Below, one piece after another: positions 37,507-47,348 of a DNA stretch of 64,000 nucleotides. The position numbers and the translations under genes were made by a program. The stretch comes from Beijerinckia mobilis (GTDB lineage Bacteria; Pseudomonadota; Alphaproteobacteria; Rhizobiales; Beijerinckiaceae). How positions within the stretch are numbered: the first letter of the stretch is position 1; each line of letters starts with the position of its first letter. The notes below the pieces were generated by a model. It worked only from the letters and a program-made list of their open reading frames with translations, was not told the DNA's origin and made no database searches. The stretch spans positions 105,321-169,320 of the forward strand of contig NZ_JQJH01000010.1 of the NCBI RefSeq assembly GCF_000745425.1. Direction: 5' to 3'.

Positions 37507-38103
37507 TCACTCGTCGATCACATGCTTCACGCCCGCGAGAAGATAATCGCAGCCCGTATAAAGTGTAAGCAAGGCCGAGGCCCAGAAAAGCCCGAGACCG
37601 ATCACGATTGTGCCAGGGATAAGCTTTTCACCGGCCGGACCGGCGATCAGAAAGCCGAGGGCGATGAGCTGCACGGTGGTTTTCCATTTGGCGACCTTAC
37701 TGACCGGCACCGGCACTTTAAGCTCGGCGAGATATTCGCGCAGGCCTGAGACAAGGATTTCCCTGCACAGAATGACCACTGCCGCGCAAAGCGAATAGCT
37801 CTTCAGTGTATGATCGGCGACGAGCATCACGATGACCGACGAGACGAGCAGTTTGTCGGCAATCGGGTCGAGCATTCTCCCGAGTGAGGATTGCTGCGAG
37901 AGGGCGCGCGCCAGATAACCATCGAGAAAATCAGTGATGCCGGCGACGACGAAAAGACCCAGTGCGATCCAGCGCATGGCGTCGAATTCCGACCAGAACA
38001 GACAGCCGACGACAAGGGGGACGACAAGCAGCCGTCCGTAGGTCAGAAGATTAGGCAAAGTCAGCGCCTGACTATTGCCGCGGGAAATCGTCGAAAGTGC
38101 CAT
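37507..38103 (-). CDS. pgsA: CDP-diacylglycerol-glycerol-3-phosphate 3-phosphatidyltransferase
   Basis: A 198-residue inner-membrane enzyme that makes phosphatidylglycerol phosphate. The CDP-alcohol phosphotransferase motif is intact (DFLDGYLARALSQQSSLGRM then LDPIADK, with all four metal-binding Asp). It has about five hydrophobic segments. The start at 38103 follows TAGAGG 7 nt upstream and lies 4 bp after the uvrC stop; in-frame ATGs upstream would overlap uvrC. Confidence 0.96.
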   Translation of the reverse strand: MALSTISRGNSQALTLPNLLTYGRLLVVPLVVGCLFWSEFDAMRWIALGLFVVAGITDFLDGYLARALSQQSSLGRMLDPIADKLLVSSVIVMLVADHTLKSYSLCAAVVILCREILVSGLREYLAELKVPVPVSKVAKWKTTVQLIALGFLIAGPAGEKLIPGTIVIGLGLFWASALLTLYTGCDYLLAGVKHVIDE

Positions 38104-38107
38104 GCCT

Positions 38108-40216
38108 CTATTTGCCACGCTCATGAAAAAAATCATAGATGAGCTTCGCACTTGCTGCATTGATCCCCGGAACTTTTTCGAGATCCGGCAGGGCGGCGCG
38201 GGAGACGGCTTTCGCTGAGCCGAAAGCGTTCAGGAGCGCGCGCTTGCGTGCCGGGCCAATGCCGGTGATTTCATCAAGCGGGTTTTTGGTGAATTCCTTA
38301 CGCCTTTTCGCGCGGTGGGTTCCAATCGCGAATCGATGGGCCTCATCACGCAGCCGCTGTACGAAATAAAGGGCGGGATCGCGCGGCGGCAGGCGGAATG
38401 GCTCCTGCCCCTCCACAAAGAAGGTCTCGCGCCCAGCGTCGCGATCGACTCCCTTGGCGATCGACGCCAGAGCGACGCGCTCGATGCCCAATTCGTTCAG
38501 GATCGTCCGGGCCGCCTCGAACTGACCCTGACCGCCATCGATGAGTACCAGATCGGGCCATTGGGGGAAGGTCTCTTCGGTATTTTCCGCGCCGGTACCC
38601 TGATCTTGGCCTAGATCTGGGGTTGAGTCTTCGCGCAGAAGCCGGGTAAACCGGCGGCGCAGCACCTCCCGCATCATGCCGAAATCATCGCCGGGCGTCA
38701 GTTCCTGATCCTTGATGTTGAAGGTGCGGTAATGGGTCTTCATGAAACCGGAAGCACCGGCGACAATCATGGCGCCGATCGCATTGGTACCCATGATATG
38801 GGAATTGTCATAGACCTCGACGCGTCTCAAGGGCCGGTCGAGATCGAATGCGCGGGCGAGTTCCGCAAGCAGTTTCTCCTGCGAGGCCTGATCGGCCAAT
38901 TGCCGCGCCAGCGTTTCGCGGCCGTTTTGCGCAGCCGCCTCGACCAGTTCCCGCTTCTCGCCTCGGCGCGGAACAGCGATTTCGACTTTATATCCGCTGC
39001 GTTCCCCGAGGGCCTGCGCGAGCAATCCGGCATTTTCGATCTCTTCGGATAAGAGAATGAGCCTGGCGGCAGGTTTATCGGAATAGAACTGGGCGAGAAA
39101 GGCATCGAGCACTTCGCCGAGGGACAGGCTCTTGTCGGCGCGCGGGAAATAGGCCCGGTTGCCCCAGTTCTGCGAGGCGCGAAAGAAGAAGACCTCGACG
39201 CAGAAATGGCCGGCCTCCTCGACGATGGCGAAGACATCGGCTTCTTCAACGGTTCGCGGATTGATGCCCTGCGCGCCCTGAATCGCCGACAAGGCGCTGA
39301 TTCTGTCCCGCAGGCGCGCGGCCTGCTCGAATTCCAGGGCTTGCGACGCCTGTTCCATTTCGCGCGCGAGCATTTCCCGGACAGTCCGGCTTTTACCTGA
39401 AAGAAAGTCGCGCGCCTCGCCGACGAGCCTTTCGTAATCCTCAAGGCTGATCTCGCCGGTGCATGGCGCCGAGCAACGTTTGATTTGATGCAGAAGGCAG
39501 GGCCGCGTCCGGTTCTCGTAATAGCTGTCGGTGCAGGAGCGCAGGAGAAAGGCGCGCTGCAGCGCGTTCAAAGTCCGGTTGACGGCCCAGACGCTTGCGA
39601 AAGGCCCGAAATAATCACCATTCCGGCTGCGCGCTCCGCGATGTTTGGTGATCTGTGGCGCGGCATGATCCTTGGTGAGCAGAATGTAGGGAAAGGATTT
39701 GTCGTCGCGCATCAGGACATTGAAGCGCGGCTTCATCTGCTTGATGTAATTGGTCTCGAGCAGAAGCGCTTCGGTTTCCGTCGCCGTCGAGACGAAAATC
39801 ATGGAGGCCGTCAGGCTGATCATCCGGGCGATGCGATTGGTATGGCCACCAATCCGCAGATAATTGGCAATGCGCTTGCGGACGCTCTTCGCCTTGCCGA
39901 CGTAGAGAACCTCACCATTTTCGCCGATCATCCTGTAGACGCCGGGACCCAGCGGGGCGTGCTGCCAGTAATGCCGGATGACATCGACGCCACGCCCGAT
40001 GGCGGCGGCATCCGCCTCCATGCCTTCCATCGTCGGGGCAAGAAGTGCCGTGCCATCATTTTCATCTGGCTTGGTAAGGTCGTCGATCGCCTCTTCCGGA
40101 TCGAATGGGAAGTCTTCCTGGTCCGGCGCGCGATTCTCCGCGCTGTCGCAAGGCACGGATTTGCCAGCCGGCCTCACGCCAGCCTCATCCTTCATGATTT
40201 TGGGAGTGGAAGCCAT
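38108..40216 (-). CDS. uvrC: Excinuclease ABC subunit C (UvrC)
   Basis: A 702-residue nucleotide-excision repair endonuclease that makes both incisions at DNA lesions. The GIY-YIG domain begins [20 protein letters not shown] near residue 90. The UVR motif follows around 290-310, the RNase H-like domain ([30 protein letters not shown]) covers ~465-610, and the tandem helix-hairpin-helix ends the protein. About 75 acidic, non-conserved residues precede the GIY-YIG domain; a later ATG (~residue 60) could be the true start. It heads the operon with pgsA, moaD and moaE. Confidence 0.97.
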   Translation of the reverse strand: MASTPKIMKDEAGVRPAGKSVPCDSAENRAPDQEDFPFDPEEAIDDLTKPDENDGTALLAPTMEGMEADAAAIGRGVDVIRHYWQHAPLGPGVYRMIGENGEVLYVGKAKSVRKRIANYLRIGGHTNRIARMISLTASMIFVSTATETEALLLETNYIKQMKPRFNVLMRDDKSFPYILLTKDHAAPQITKHRGARSRNGDYFGPFASVWAVNRTLNALQRAFLLRSCTDSYYENRTRPCLLHQIKRCSAPCTGEISLEDYERLVGEARDFLSGKSRTVREMLAREMEQASQALEFEQAARLRDRISALSAIQGAQGINPRTVEEADVFAIVEEAGHFCVEVFFFRASQNWGNRAYFPRADKSLSLGEVLDAFLAQFYSDKPAARLILLSEEIENAGLLAQALGERSGYKVEIAVPRRGEKRELVEAAAQNGRETLARQLADQASQEKLLAELARAFDLDRPLRRVEVYDNSHIMGTNAIGAMIVAGASGFMKTHYRTFNIKDQELTPGDDFGMMREVLRRRFTRLLREDSTPDLGQDQGTGAENTEETFPQWPDLVLIDGGQGQFEAARTILNELGIERVALASIAKGVDRDAGRETFFVEGQEPFRLPPRDPALYFVQRLRDEAHRFAIGTHRAKRRKEFTKNPLDEITGIGPARKRALLNAFGSAKAVSRAALPDLEKVPGINAASAKLIYDFFHERGK

Positions 40217-40621
40217 GGGACAGATTTAAGGAACCGGGCCAAGCGTGAAAAGAGGGTTTTCAAGACCGCTATCAATGGGCTCGGAGCAGCGAATCAATCC
40301 TTCGCCAAACCGGTCACTGTTGTGACCTTTCGAGAGACGGTTTGAAGTGTTCGAATTACCGCTGGTGAGAAGCGGTGTTTTTTCAAGGTTTCCATTCGGA
40401 GAGAGCGGCCGGGCAGGTGGGGAGCGCGCCATCCATCTCCTGAAATGAAAGCGTCATTTGTGCCGGAGAACCAGCATGATTTGCGAGAGACCTCCACAAG
40501 GGGTCCATTGACGAAATGCAGCGACGGCTGGACCTTGGTAAAAAATCAGTTTAGCTGTTGCTTGTTTATCAGAAAATAAGTGCGGTTTTCGGCCGCAGTC
40601 TTCCGCGTGTAGGTGGGGGTC
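40217..40621. other. Divergent promoter region of uvrC and the lipoprotein gene
   Basis: No supported gene. It should contain both promoters. I see no SOS-box-like palindrome or clear hairpin here. Confidence 0.45.
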
Positions 40622-41305
40622 ATGGATCGAGCGGTTTATTCAGCATGGTCGCGGCGGTTGGCCAGTCCCTCACGGTCAATGTTCATCTGCTCATTGGCAT
40701 TATTCATTGCAGGCTGTGTCTCTTCCTCGACGCAGCCGTCGGTGGGTACGACTGAAATGCGCATCGCCTGGCGGGAAGGAATGAGTCCCCGCGGCGCACG
40801 GATCGCCCTTGCCAGTTTTGGCGGCGCGTCTGAGGTTGTGGCTGATCGTTTCACCTATCTGTTTCACCAGGCCGCGGAACGCCGGGATATCGATCTCATT
40901 GCCGATGCCGAGCGGGATGGCGGCAAAACCGGCAGAAAACCGGAGTCCAAGCCAAACTATTTCCTGCGGGCCTATTTGAGCGCCACGCCGGATGACGGGG
41001 GAACATTGGTCGCGGCCGTTTGGGATATTTTCGATGCGTCGAAGAACCGGCTGCAGCGTCTCAAGAACATGCGGTTCATCAAGGCTGGCGCCGCGGATCC
41101 GTGGTCGGTGGTGTCGGATGCGACCTTGCAGGATCTCGCGACCAATGCTGCGGAAAATCTCGCAGCTTTCCTCAGTAACATGCCGGAAGCTCAACCGAGA
41201 CTGTTGCAGGCCAATAATGCGCGAACGCCGGTTGAAGGACGAGCGGTTTCAATGGGTGCGCAGCCAAACGGCGACGCCTGGAACGGGCAGGGCGCCGCAC
41301 GATAG
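40622..41305 (+). CDS. Putative lipoprotein of unknown function
   Basis: A 227-residue exported protein. The N-terminus has a basic region and a hydrophobic stretch ending in a lipobox (FICSLALFIAGC), with Cys near residue 32, so lipidation is likely. The mature domain (MSPRGARIALASFGGASEVV, NYFLRAYLSATPDDGGTLV, VVSDATLQDLATNAAENLAAF) looks like a compact alpha/beta domain resembling uncharacterised Rhizobiales lipoproteins; I do not recognise a named family. The ATG at 40622 follows GGTGGGGG; a GTG three codons upstream would also be in frame. It stands alone. Confidence 0.75.
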   Translation: MDRAVYSAWSRRLASPSRSMFICSLALFIAGCVSSSTQPSVGTTEMRIAWREGMSPRGARIALASFGGASEVVADRFTYLFHQAAERRDIDLIADAERDGGKTGRKPESKPNYFLRAYLSATPDDGGTLVAAVWDIFDASKNRLQRLKNMRFIKAGAADPWSVVSDATLQDLATNAAENLAAFLSNMPEAQPRLLQANNARTPVEGRAVSMGAQPNGDAWNGQGAAR

Positions 41306-42167
41306 GGAACAGGTCTGAGTTGGCCGTGCTTCCCATGCTTCTTCCCGGATCTGGAAACATAGCTCATGAAAAACTTTGCTTCATGACGAGCAATAATCTG
41401 CGAGAAGGCATATTTCCAATTTTTATCAGTTGTTTGTGCGATTTCCTTGAAATCCGGCCCGGACACCGGCGCTTTTGACTTGCTCCAAATTATTGATAGA
41501 AGACAGCGTGTCGTTGAAGACGCATGTCTCTTGATCGGAATAGGCGATCTTTCCGGTGTTCTATCGAGCCGAAAAGCGTGTTTTCCTTCCTGACGATCGC
41601 ATGCGTTTCCAAAAGTATAGGGTGTCGCGCTTGAGCTGGTTCATCAAGCATTACTTTTCCCTATCGTATACCCGAATTCCGCAGGAATTCCGGGTTCCGT
41701 TCTTGTAAATCATTCGATTCCAATGATTTGCAAAAGTGTACCGCCTTATTCCTTTGGAATGGCGGTATATTAAGTCTCTTCAATCCCGACCTTTCGCGAT
41801 GAAAGAGATCCGCCGCCACGCCGCCGGGGGCTTGGTCCCTGCTAGATTGTGCTCGCCGAGATTGGGTATATCCGGGATGAAAACTGAGAGCGGTTCCCGT
41901 AGTCTTCTGATGGATCGGCGCTCGACTTATTATCGGTTTGTAAATGTTCTTTGAACTAATTCCCTCGATATGCCTTCTTCGTGGCACTCTCCTCCCCGGC
42001 AAGATTTCGATCTGATGGCTCGCCGAAATCCGGTATCGAGCGTTCAGACCAATGGGTCGACCGCTCGAAGCTGAGATGATTTCGGGAGTCTCACCCTATA
42101 CCTGCTCAAAACCCCTGCGGACTGGCCGGTTGATTGGCCACGATATTGATGAGAAAGCGAGAAGCTG
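41306..42167. other. Long spacer with a cluster of inverted repeats
   Basis: No supported gene in 860 bp. A 113-codon minus-strand frame (41661-42002) is low in plausibility. The notable content is three successive palindromes at 41670-41766. The last 100 bp should hold the promoter of the DUF2147 gene. Confidence 0.5.
41670..41766. repeat. Three consecutive inverted repeats
   Basis: First hairpin 41670-41695 (ACCCGAATTCC / GGAATTCCGGGT, one bulge). Second 41704-41732 (AAATCATT / AATGATTT, extended by three further pairs, 7-nt loop). Third 41740-41766 (ACCGCC..ATTCC / GGAAT.GGCGGT, 2-nt bulge, 3-nt loop). They are unrelated in sequence to the TAGAGC repeat family. Confidence 0.7.
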
Positions 42168-42572
42168 ATGAAACGTCTCCTTGCCTCCGTTCTGGCTGTC
42201 ATGGCGCTCGGCGGGATCGCGCATGCCGATCCAGCCGGACAATGGCGTGTCGCCGACGGCAGCGCGATCGTTCAGATCAAGAAATGCGGCGGAAATTTCT
42301 GCGGTTATGTGGTCTCGACCAGGGATCCTGCCGGCAAGGACGTGAAAAACCCGGATCCGGCGAAACGCAATCGCTCCGTTCTCGGAATCGAGGTTCTGTT
42401 CGCTCTTAAACCCTCTGGCGACAATGTCTGGAAGGGTTTCAGTTATAATGCTGATGATGGGTTGACCTATACCGCGACCGTGACAATGACGGGCGACAAT
42501 TCGCTCAAGATTGAAGGTTGCGTTCCCAATGGCGGCATGTGCGGTCGTGAGACGTGGTCCCGCGCAAACTAG
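42168..42572 (+). CDS. DUF2147-family exported protein
   Basis: A 134-residue secreted protein with a signal peptide (MKRLLASVLAVMALGGIAHA, cleavage after AHA). The DUF2147 core is clear: DPAGQWRVADGSAIVQIKKC, GNFCGYVVSTRDP, LGIEVLFALKPSGDNVWKG and a Cys pair near the end (GCVPNGGMCGRETW). It is a small beta-barrel family, periplasmic and of unknown function, conserved in proteobacteria. Stop codon TAG is the beginning of a palindromic repeat. Confidence 0.9.
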   Translation: MKRLLASVLAVMALGGIAHADPAGQWRVADGSAIVQIKKCGGNFCGYVVSTRDPAGKDVKNPDPAKRNRSVLGIEVLFALKPSGDNVWKGFSYNADDGLTYTATVTMTGDNSLKIEGCVPNGGMCGRETWSRAN

Positions 42573-42602
42573 AGCGTTTCGTCTATATCCGGAAACGCTT
42601 CG
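42570..42602 (+). repeat. Short palindromic repeat starting at a stop codon
   Basis: TAGAGCGTTTC ... GGAAACGCTT, the short module of the family. Its TAG is the stop codon of the DUF2147 gene. Degenerate long-module sequence (AGCGTATTTTCAAT) continues to ~42640. Confidence 0.8.
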
Positions 42603-43048
42603 CTCAAAAAATCAGCGTATTTTCAATCCCATGAGATCATAAAGCGTCTCGGTGGGATAAGGAAAATACTCCAAGCCCGGTTTGCGGATCGCAATATGCA
42701 GAGCCTGCATGGCTCTGCTGGATCCGCTGCTGGAATGGCTCTCTGAACCCGTTCGGATATTTCCGAATGGCTCCATTGAAATGTGGAAAATTTTCAAGCG
42801 TTTGACGTGCGCATTTCTGCCGCGCGAGACGCAATCTGCCGACGGGCCGCAATTGTTTCAGCTACACAACGGAGTCTTCAGCTGTGTTGGGGTGGCATGA
42901 TTGCTCCGGTTGGTGATCACTGGTAAGGGATGGGCTGCTTTTACGGCTTTGCCTGGACGTAATTGGCCGATTTCATCCACTGGGATGAAGTCGTCGCTGG
43001 CTTTCGTCCTGCAGGGGCCAATCGCATCCGGTTTACTCCCGCATCGGC
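42603..43048. other. Spacer upstream of prs
   Basis: No supported gene; short frames on both strands overlap and lack signatures. It must hold the prs promoter. Confidence 0.45.
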
Positions 43049-43993
43049 ATGGCGAATGAGATGATCATCCTTTCTGGTAATTCCAACCGTCCCTTATGCG
43101 AGGCTATTGCGGCCTATCTCAGTGTTCCCCTTACAAAATGCCAGGTCCGGCGCTTTGCCGATATGGAAGTCTTCGTCGAGATTCAGGAAAATGTGCGGGG
43201 CGAGGATGCGTTCATCGTTCAGTCGACATCCTTTCCGACCAATGATCACCTGATGGAATTGCTGATCATGACCGATGCGCTTCGCCGCGCGTCGGCGCGC
43301 CGCATTACCGCCGTCGTTCCTTATTTCGGCTATGCGCGGCAGGATCGCAAACCGGGGCCACGCACACCCATTTCGGCGAAACTCGTTGCCAATCTGATCA
43401 CAAGGGCTGGGGCCGATCGCGTGCTTACCGTCGATCTGCATGCGGGCCAGATTCAGGGCTTTTTCGATATACCGACGGATAATCTGTTTTCGGCTCCGGT
43501 GATCGTCCGCGACATCAAGGAGCGGCTGGACTTGAGCAATGTCATGGTGGTCTCGCCGGATGTCGGGGGTGTGGTCCGCGCGCGCGCCTTGGCGAAACGA
43601 ATCGATGCTCCCTTATCGATCGTCGACAAGCGCCGTGAGCGTGCCGGTGAGTCCGAGGTTATGAACATCATCGGTGATGTATCCGGCAAGAGCTGTATCC
43701 TGGTCGACGATATCATCGATTCCGGCGGAACGCTCTGCAATGCGGCGGAGGCCCTTTTGAAGAACGGCGCCAAGGAAGTGTATGCCTATATTACGCATGG
43801 CGTGCTTTCCGGGGGCGCTGTCGCCCGCGTCGCGGCCTCTTGCCTCAAGGAACTGGTGGTGACGGATACGATTCAGGCCACGGAAGCCGTTCGTGTCGCC
43901 AAGAATGTGCGTGTGATTTCCATCGCGCCGTTGATCGGCGAAGCGATAGGCCGCACGTCGAAGGAAGAAAGCGTCTCGAGTCTTTTCGACTGA
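43049..43993 (+). CDS. prs: Ribose-phosphate pyrophosphokinase
   Basis: A 314-residue enzyme making PRPP from ribose 5-phosphate and ATP for nucleotide, histidine and tryptophan synthesis. Recognisable blocks: [59 protein letters not shown], the metal-binding [18 protein letters not shown], and the PRPP-binding loop [18 protein letters not shown]. Length and motifs are those of class I enzymes. It appears monocistronic, with a terminator at 44055. Confidence 0.98.
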   Translation: MANEMIILSGNSNRPLCEAIAAYLSVPLTKCQVRRFADMEVFVEIQENVRGEDAFIVQSTSFPTNDHLMELLIMTDALRRASARRITAVVPYFGYARQDRKPGPRTPISAKLVANLITRAGADRVLTVDLHAGQIQGFFDIPTDNLFSAPVIVRDIKERLDLSNVMVVSPDVGGVVRARALAKRIDAPLSIVDKRRERAGESEVMNIIGDVSGKSCILVDDIIDSGGTLCNAAEALLKNGAKEVYAYITHGVLSGGAVARVAASCLKELVVTDTIQATEAVRVAKNVRVISIAPLIGEAIGRTSKEESVSSLFD

Positions 43994-44054
43994 GGCAGAT
44001 TGGCTGGGGTGGCGGCCGTCGCATCCGGGCCCTTTGCAAGGAATGATGTTTATG

Positions 44055-44093
44055 AAGGCCAAGGCGCGGCTTCACGGCTTGGCCTTTATCTTT
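44055..44093 (+). terminator. Rho-independent terminator of prs
   Basis: Stem AAGGCCAAG / CTTGGCCTT around a 14-nt loop (which can pair further), followed by TATCTTT. It lies 62 bp after the prs stop. Confidence 0.75.
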
Positions 44094-44301
44094 GCCGCTT
44101 CTCCCGGGTCTGCCTCTGCGGGACTCTTGACATTTAGTATATAAAATTTATAGATTAAATATGTTGATGCTCGGTGAGGTACCGGTGGCATCGTGACATC
44201 TTTTCCGAATTCCGTTCGCCCCTGAGCAATCTTGAATTTTAAGTATAAGCAGGCTTGAAGGAATTGCTTAGGCGCCGGCGGTATTGGCTCGTGGAGGCAT
44301 T

Positions 44302-44538
44302 ATGTCGGACGCCTATATCATCCAGATTGCGGGCAGCACGGTTGGCATCGTCGCGCGCGACGAAAGTGATCAAATCTTCAATTTCTTCTCCGCGACGCGA
44401 GAATTCAACATTTTGGAGAAGCATCGCTTTCAGGACCCGCTCTGCGCGGAAGAGGCTGCGCGTCACCTGCGCCGGCATGGCAATCTTCCGGCTCATTATG
44501 GCCATGAAGGACATGCCGAGGGGAGTGTTCCGGTTTGA
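44302..44538 (+). CDS. Small conserved-looking hypothetical protein
   Basis: A 78-residue protein, ATG at 44302 preceded by GTGGAGG. The sequence MSDAYIIQIAGSTVGIVARD is followed by NFFSATREFNILEKHRF and a helix with PLCEEAARHLRR-like composition (PLCAEEAARHLRRHG). It resembles short uncharacterised Rhizobiales proteins with a VGIVxRDE motif; no function is known. The 3' tail is His/Gly-rich. It lies between prs and the DUF1476 gene. Confidence 0.65.
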   Translation: MSDAYIIQIAGSTVGIVARDESDQIFNFFSATREFNILEKHRFQDPLCAEEAARHLRRHGNLPAHYGHEGHAEGSVPV

Positions 44539-44755
44539 ACTGGCGGGCTGTCTGAGAAATTGGCAGGGGAAATTGGCAGGGCTCCATCACGTGCCTTTGA
44601 TCGATAGCGCATGGGGCTCTGACGGCATTGGCCGCAACCTTTCCCGCTCACGATCGTTTTCCAGCCAACGGGAAGAAGAGCTTAATCCCCGATCAGTGAA
44701 GCTTCCGTCTTCAACCCGGAGAATCTTCTTCCGGCGTCGTGACAGGAGTATTCCC

Positions 44756-45046
44756 ATGACTATGTTCTCGGATCGTGAAAGAGCCTATGAACAGGTTTTC
44801 GTGAATCAGCAGGACGAGGAATTTCGAAGGAAAACGCGGAGAAACCGCCGGTTCGCCCAATGGGTTGGCAGGAAACTGGCTCTCTCCGACAAGGAAGAAG
44901 CGATCTACGTCGACAATATGGTCGCCTATGGTGTCCTGCAGGATGACAAGAGCTTGATCGACAAGGCCTGGGAGGATTTTCAGCGCGCGCATCTTCCAGT
45001 CGATAAAGGCGATCTCGCACGTCAGCTCGAAATGTCGCAAAATTAG
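44756..45046 (+). CDS. DUF1476 protein, F1-ATPase inhibitor subunit zeta
   Basis: A 96-residue member of DUF1476, known in Paracoccus as subunit zeta, an intrinsic inhibitor of alphaproteobacterial F1-ATPase that acts as a one-way brake on ATP hydrolysis. Visible family pattern: MTMFSDRERAYEQVFVNQQD, EEFRRKTRRNRRFAQWVGRK, LALSDKEEAIYVDNMV, and a C-terminal helical bundle. The N-terminal segment is the inhibitory part. The ATG at 44756 follows AGGAG by 7 nt; the open frame upstream to 44255 is not part of the gene. A terminator follows. Confidence 0.92.
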   Translation: MTMFSDRERAYEQVFVNQQDEEFRRKTRRNRRFAQWVGRKLALSDKEEAIYVDNMVAYGVLQDDKSLIDKAWEDFQRAHLPVDKGDLARQLEMSQN

Positions 45047-45072
45047 GTTCACGATAATTTTTAATTCGAAAG

Positions 45073-45100
45073 CCCCGGTCGCCAGATCGGGGTTTTGTCT
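45073..45100 (+). terminator. Terminator of the DUF1476 gene
   Basis: Stem CCCCG / CGGGG with a 10-nt loop, followed by TTTTGTCTT, 26 bp after the stop. Confidence 0.7.
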
Positions 45101-45400
45101 TGGAAGAAGGGCAATGCTATTGCCTGAAATGGGCTGCCGTCGCCAAATGACTGTGGAACGAAACCTGTGGTGAGGGGGATCTGACGCCCTTCTTCATCAG
45201 GCTGTGACGTTCGTGCGATTGGATTGACGCATCAGGCTCTGCGGCCTTTCGATGATCCCACCGGTTCTATCTCGCCGCCATATTCGCAAAATTCCCGTTT
45301 GCCACTGCATCATCGCAATGGATTCCGATTACGCTTCGAAGAGGCGATCCATCGCGAATCCTCGTCGTCACCGCTCGCCGATCCTCATTTGAGAATTTGC

Positions 45401-46609
45401 ATGCCTCCTGCTCTTTTCGCGCTGGCCCTCGCCTCTTTCGGCATTGGGACCGGCGAATTCGTCATTATGGGTATTCTGCCGCAGATCGCTCACGATCTTG
45501 GCGCGACCATTCCACAGGCCGGATCACTCGTCAGCGCCTATGCCATGACAGTGACTTTCGCGGGGCCTTTCGTTGCCGTTCTCGCGGCGCGGTTGCCACA
45601 GAAAGCGGCTCTGCTCGGTCTTCTCTCGCTTTTCCTTTTCGGCAATCTCTTCTGTGCGCTCGCCCCTGGCTTCTCGTTTCTTTTTCTGGCGCGCATCTTC
45701 ACCGCCCTTGCGCATGCGGCTTTCTATGGCAATGGCGTCGTCGTTGCCGCAGGTCTCGTTCCGCCGCACCGCCGCACTCAGGCGATTGCTTTGATGTTTT
45801 CCGGCATGACCTTGGCCAATATTATCGGGGTTCCGGCTGGAACCTTGATAGGTGTTGCCTATGGCTGGCGGGCCACCTTCTGGACCATCACGCCGTTTCT
45901 CGCCATCGCATGGATTGCGCTTGCCGTTTTCCTGAAGCCGAGCAGGCAGGAACGATCGGCGGGCGGCTTTTTCAGGGAGTTCGTCGTCCTTCGGCGACCA
46001 CAGGTGCTGCTGACGCTCATCGCCAGCGTTTTTGTCTCCGCAAGCCTGTTCATCATCCTGACCTATATTGCTCCATTGCTCTCCAATGTGACGCATATGG
46101 ACGAGGCGCAGATTTCGAGCGCGCTGCTTCTCTTCGGCGCGGGCACTTTCGTCGGCACCTTTCTTGGCGGTCGGCTTGCCGACTGGCGGCAGACGACGAC
46201 GATCGTCGGTGCCTTCCTGGCGCTCGCTGTCGTCTATGTGCTTTTTGCCTTTGCCGATCATTCCATACCCACGGCTTTTGTCACCATGTTCTTTCTTGGC
46301 GCCATCAGTTTCGCCAATGGGCCGGGCATGCAGGCAAGGGTGATCGATAAGGCGCATGAGGCGCCCAATATCGGCGCCTCGCTGATCCATAGTTCTTATA
46401 ATTTCGGCAATGGGGCAGGGGCCTGGCTGGGTGGCGGTGCCATCGCCGCCGGTCTTGGCTATGCCGATCTGCCGTGGCTTTCCATGGTGCTCATCATTGT
46501 GGCTCTGATGACGATCGGCATCGCCCATGCACAAGATCAAGCGGCAAAAAACATGTCGCTTCCCAAATTAGAGTCTGACGCTCCGAGCCAACAAGATCGC
46601 GCCGCCTGA
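45401..46609 (+). CDS. MFS transporter, DHA1 family (AraJ/YdhP-like)
   Basis: A 402-residue, 12-helix drug/sugar-type major facilitator. The first helix carries ASFGIGTGEFVIMGILPQIA, the hallmark of the AraJ/YdhP/chloramphenicol-resistance group; motif A-like and motif C-like (SGMTLANIIGVPAGTLIG) segments follow. A cytoplasmic loop lies at ~185-205, and the second half starts RRPQVLLTLIASVFVSAS. The open frame extends to 45224, but the 59 extra residues are polar and unlike the family, so the ATG at 45401 is used; the ribosome site is weak. The 300-bp gap before it holds no other gene. Substrate unknown. Confidence 0.9.
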   Translation: MPPALFALALASFGIGTGEFVIMGILPQIAHDLGATIPQAGSLVSAYAMTVTFAGPFVAVLAARLPQKAALLGLLSLFLFGNLFCALAPGFSFLFLARIFTALAHAAFYGNGVVVAAGLVPPHRRTQAIALMFSGMTLANIIGVPAGTLIGVAYGWRATFWTITPFLAIAWIALAVFLKPSRQERSAGGFFREFVVLRRPQVLLTLIASVFVSASLFIILTYIAPLLSNVTHMDEAQISSALLLFGAGTFVGTFLGGRLADWRQTTTIVGAFLALAVVYVLFAFADHSIPTAFVTMFFLGAISFANGPGMQARVIDKAHEAPNIGASLIHSSYNFGNGAGAWLGGGAIAAGLGYADLPWLSMVLIIVALMTIGIAHAQDQAAKNMSLPKLESDAPSQQDRAA

Positions 46610-46713
46610 TTGAAAGACTGTTTTTGTTCCGCCTTATTCAGGTAAGGTTTGCGATTGGAGGCATGCGATAGGCAGCCCTGCTTTTACTCGTAATTTCTTT
46701 GTCGTGAGGAACC

Positions 46714-47229
46714 ATGTCTACATCAGAAACGCTCCCGGCCTCGGCTGCTCCCGATCTCGTTGCGACGTTCAAGACCGCCATGCGGCGGCTTGCCGCTTCC
46801 GTCACTGTTGTCACGGCGAGCAAGGACAAGGAACGGTTCGGCATTACCGCGACAGCGGTGACATCCGTCACCACGCAGCCGCCGGCCATTCTCGTCTGTG
46901 TCAATCGTACGACCAGCGTTCATTCCGTGCTGCAACTCGGCACGCCGTTCTGTGTCAATCTGCTGCACCATCAGCATGTGGAAATTTCCAACGCCTTCGG
47001 CGGATTCGTCAAATGTGACGATAAATTCGCCTTCGGCACCTGGCAGGATGATGAACAGAGCGTTCCTTTCCTTGTCGATGCGCAGGCAAACCTGTTTTGC
47101 GTCGTTGATGGATTGTTCGATTACGGCACGCATACGATCGTCATCGGCAAGGTGACATCGATTCTCACGACGGGTGATGTCGCGCCGTTGATCTATCAAA
47201 ATGGCGGCTATCTCGGCCACGGAGCCTGA
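46714..47229 (+). CDS. Flavin reductase-like, FMN-binding protein
   Basis: A 171-residue member of the flavin reductase domain family (HpaC/RutF/StyB type), a split-barrel that reduces FMN or FAD with NAD(P)H for a partner monooxygenase. Visible are MRRLAASVTVVTASKDKERF, GITATAVTSVTTQPPAILVC, VNRTTSVHSVLQLGTPFCVN, FAFGTWQDDEQSVPFL and the histidine strand DYGTHTIVIGKV. No monooxygenase gene is beside it, so its partner is unknown. A 12-bp perfect hairpin follows. Confidence 0.93.
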   Translation: MSTSETLPASAAPDLVATFKTAMRRLAASVTVVTASKDKERFGITATAVTSVTTQPPAILVCVNRTTSVHSVLQLGTPFCVNLLHHQHVEISNAFGGFVKCDDKFAFGTWQDDEQSVPFLVDAQANLFCVVDGLFDYGTHTIVIGKVTSILTTGDVAPLIYQNGGYLGHGA

Positions 47230-47314
47230 TCAATACCATTGGTCATGCATCGGCCCGTCGGCAGCATCCCCGTCGATAAAGCCTGCACCCGGTTTTCCTG
47301 TGGAAAATCATTGC

Positions 47315-47348
47315 AAGAAGCGTTGCGGCAGTTTCTGCAACGCTTCTT
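47315..47348 (+). terminator. Perfect 12-bp hairpin after the flavin reductase gene
   Basis: Arms AAGAAGCGTTGC and GCAACGCTTCTT, 10-nt loop, 85 bp after the stop. It lacks a U-tract. The rest of the gap to minC holds the CtrA-type box and nothing else evident. Confidence 0.55.

Noticed and set aside
41661..42002. 113-codon minus-strand frame in the palindrome-rich gap
   Set aside because: It runs through the inverted repeats and has no recognisable domain.
44255..44755. Upstream extension of the DUF1476 frame (263 codons in all)
   Set aside because: The family is ~100 residues and a strong AGGAG precedes the ATG at 44756; the extension overlaps another small gene.
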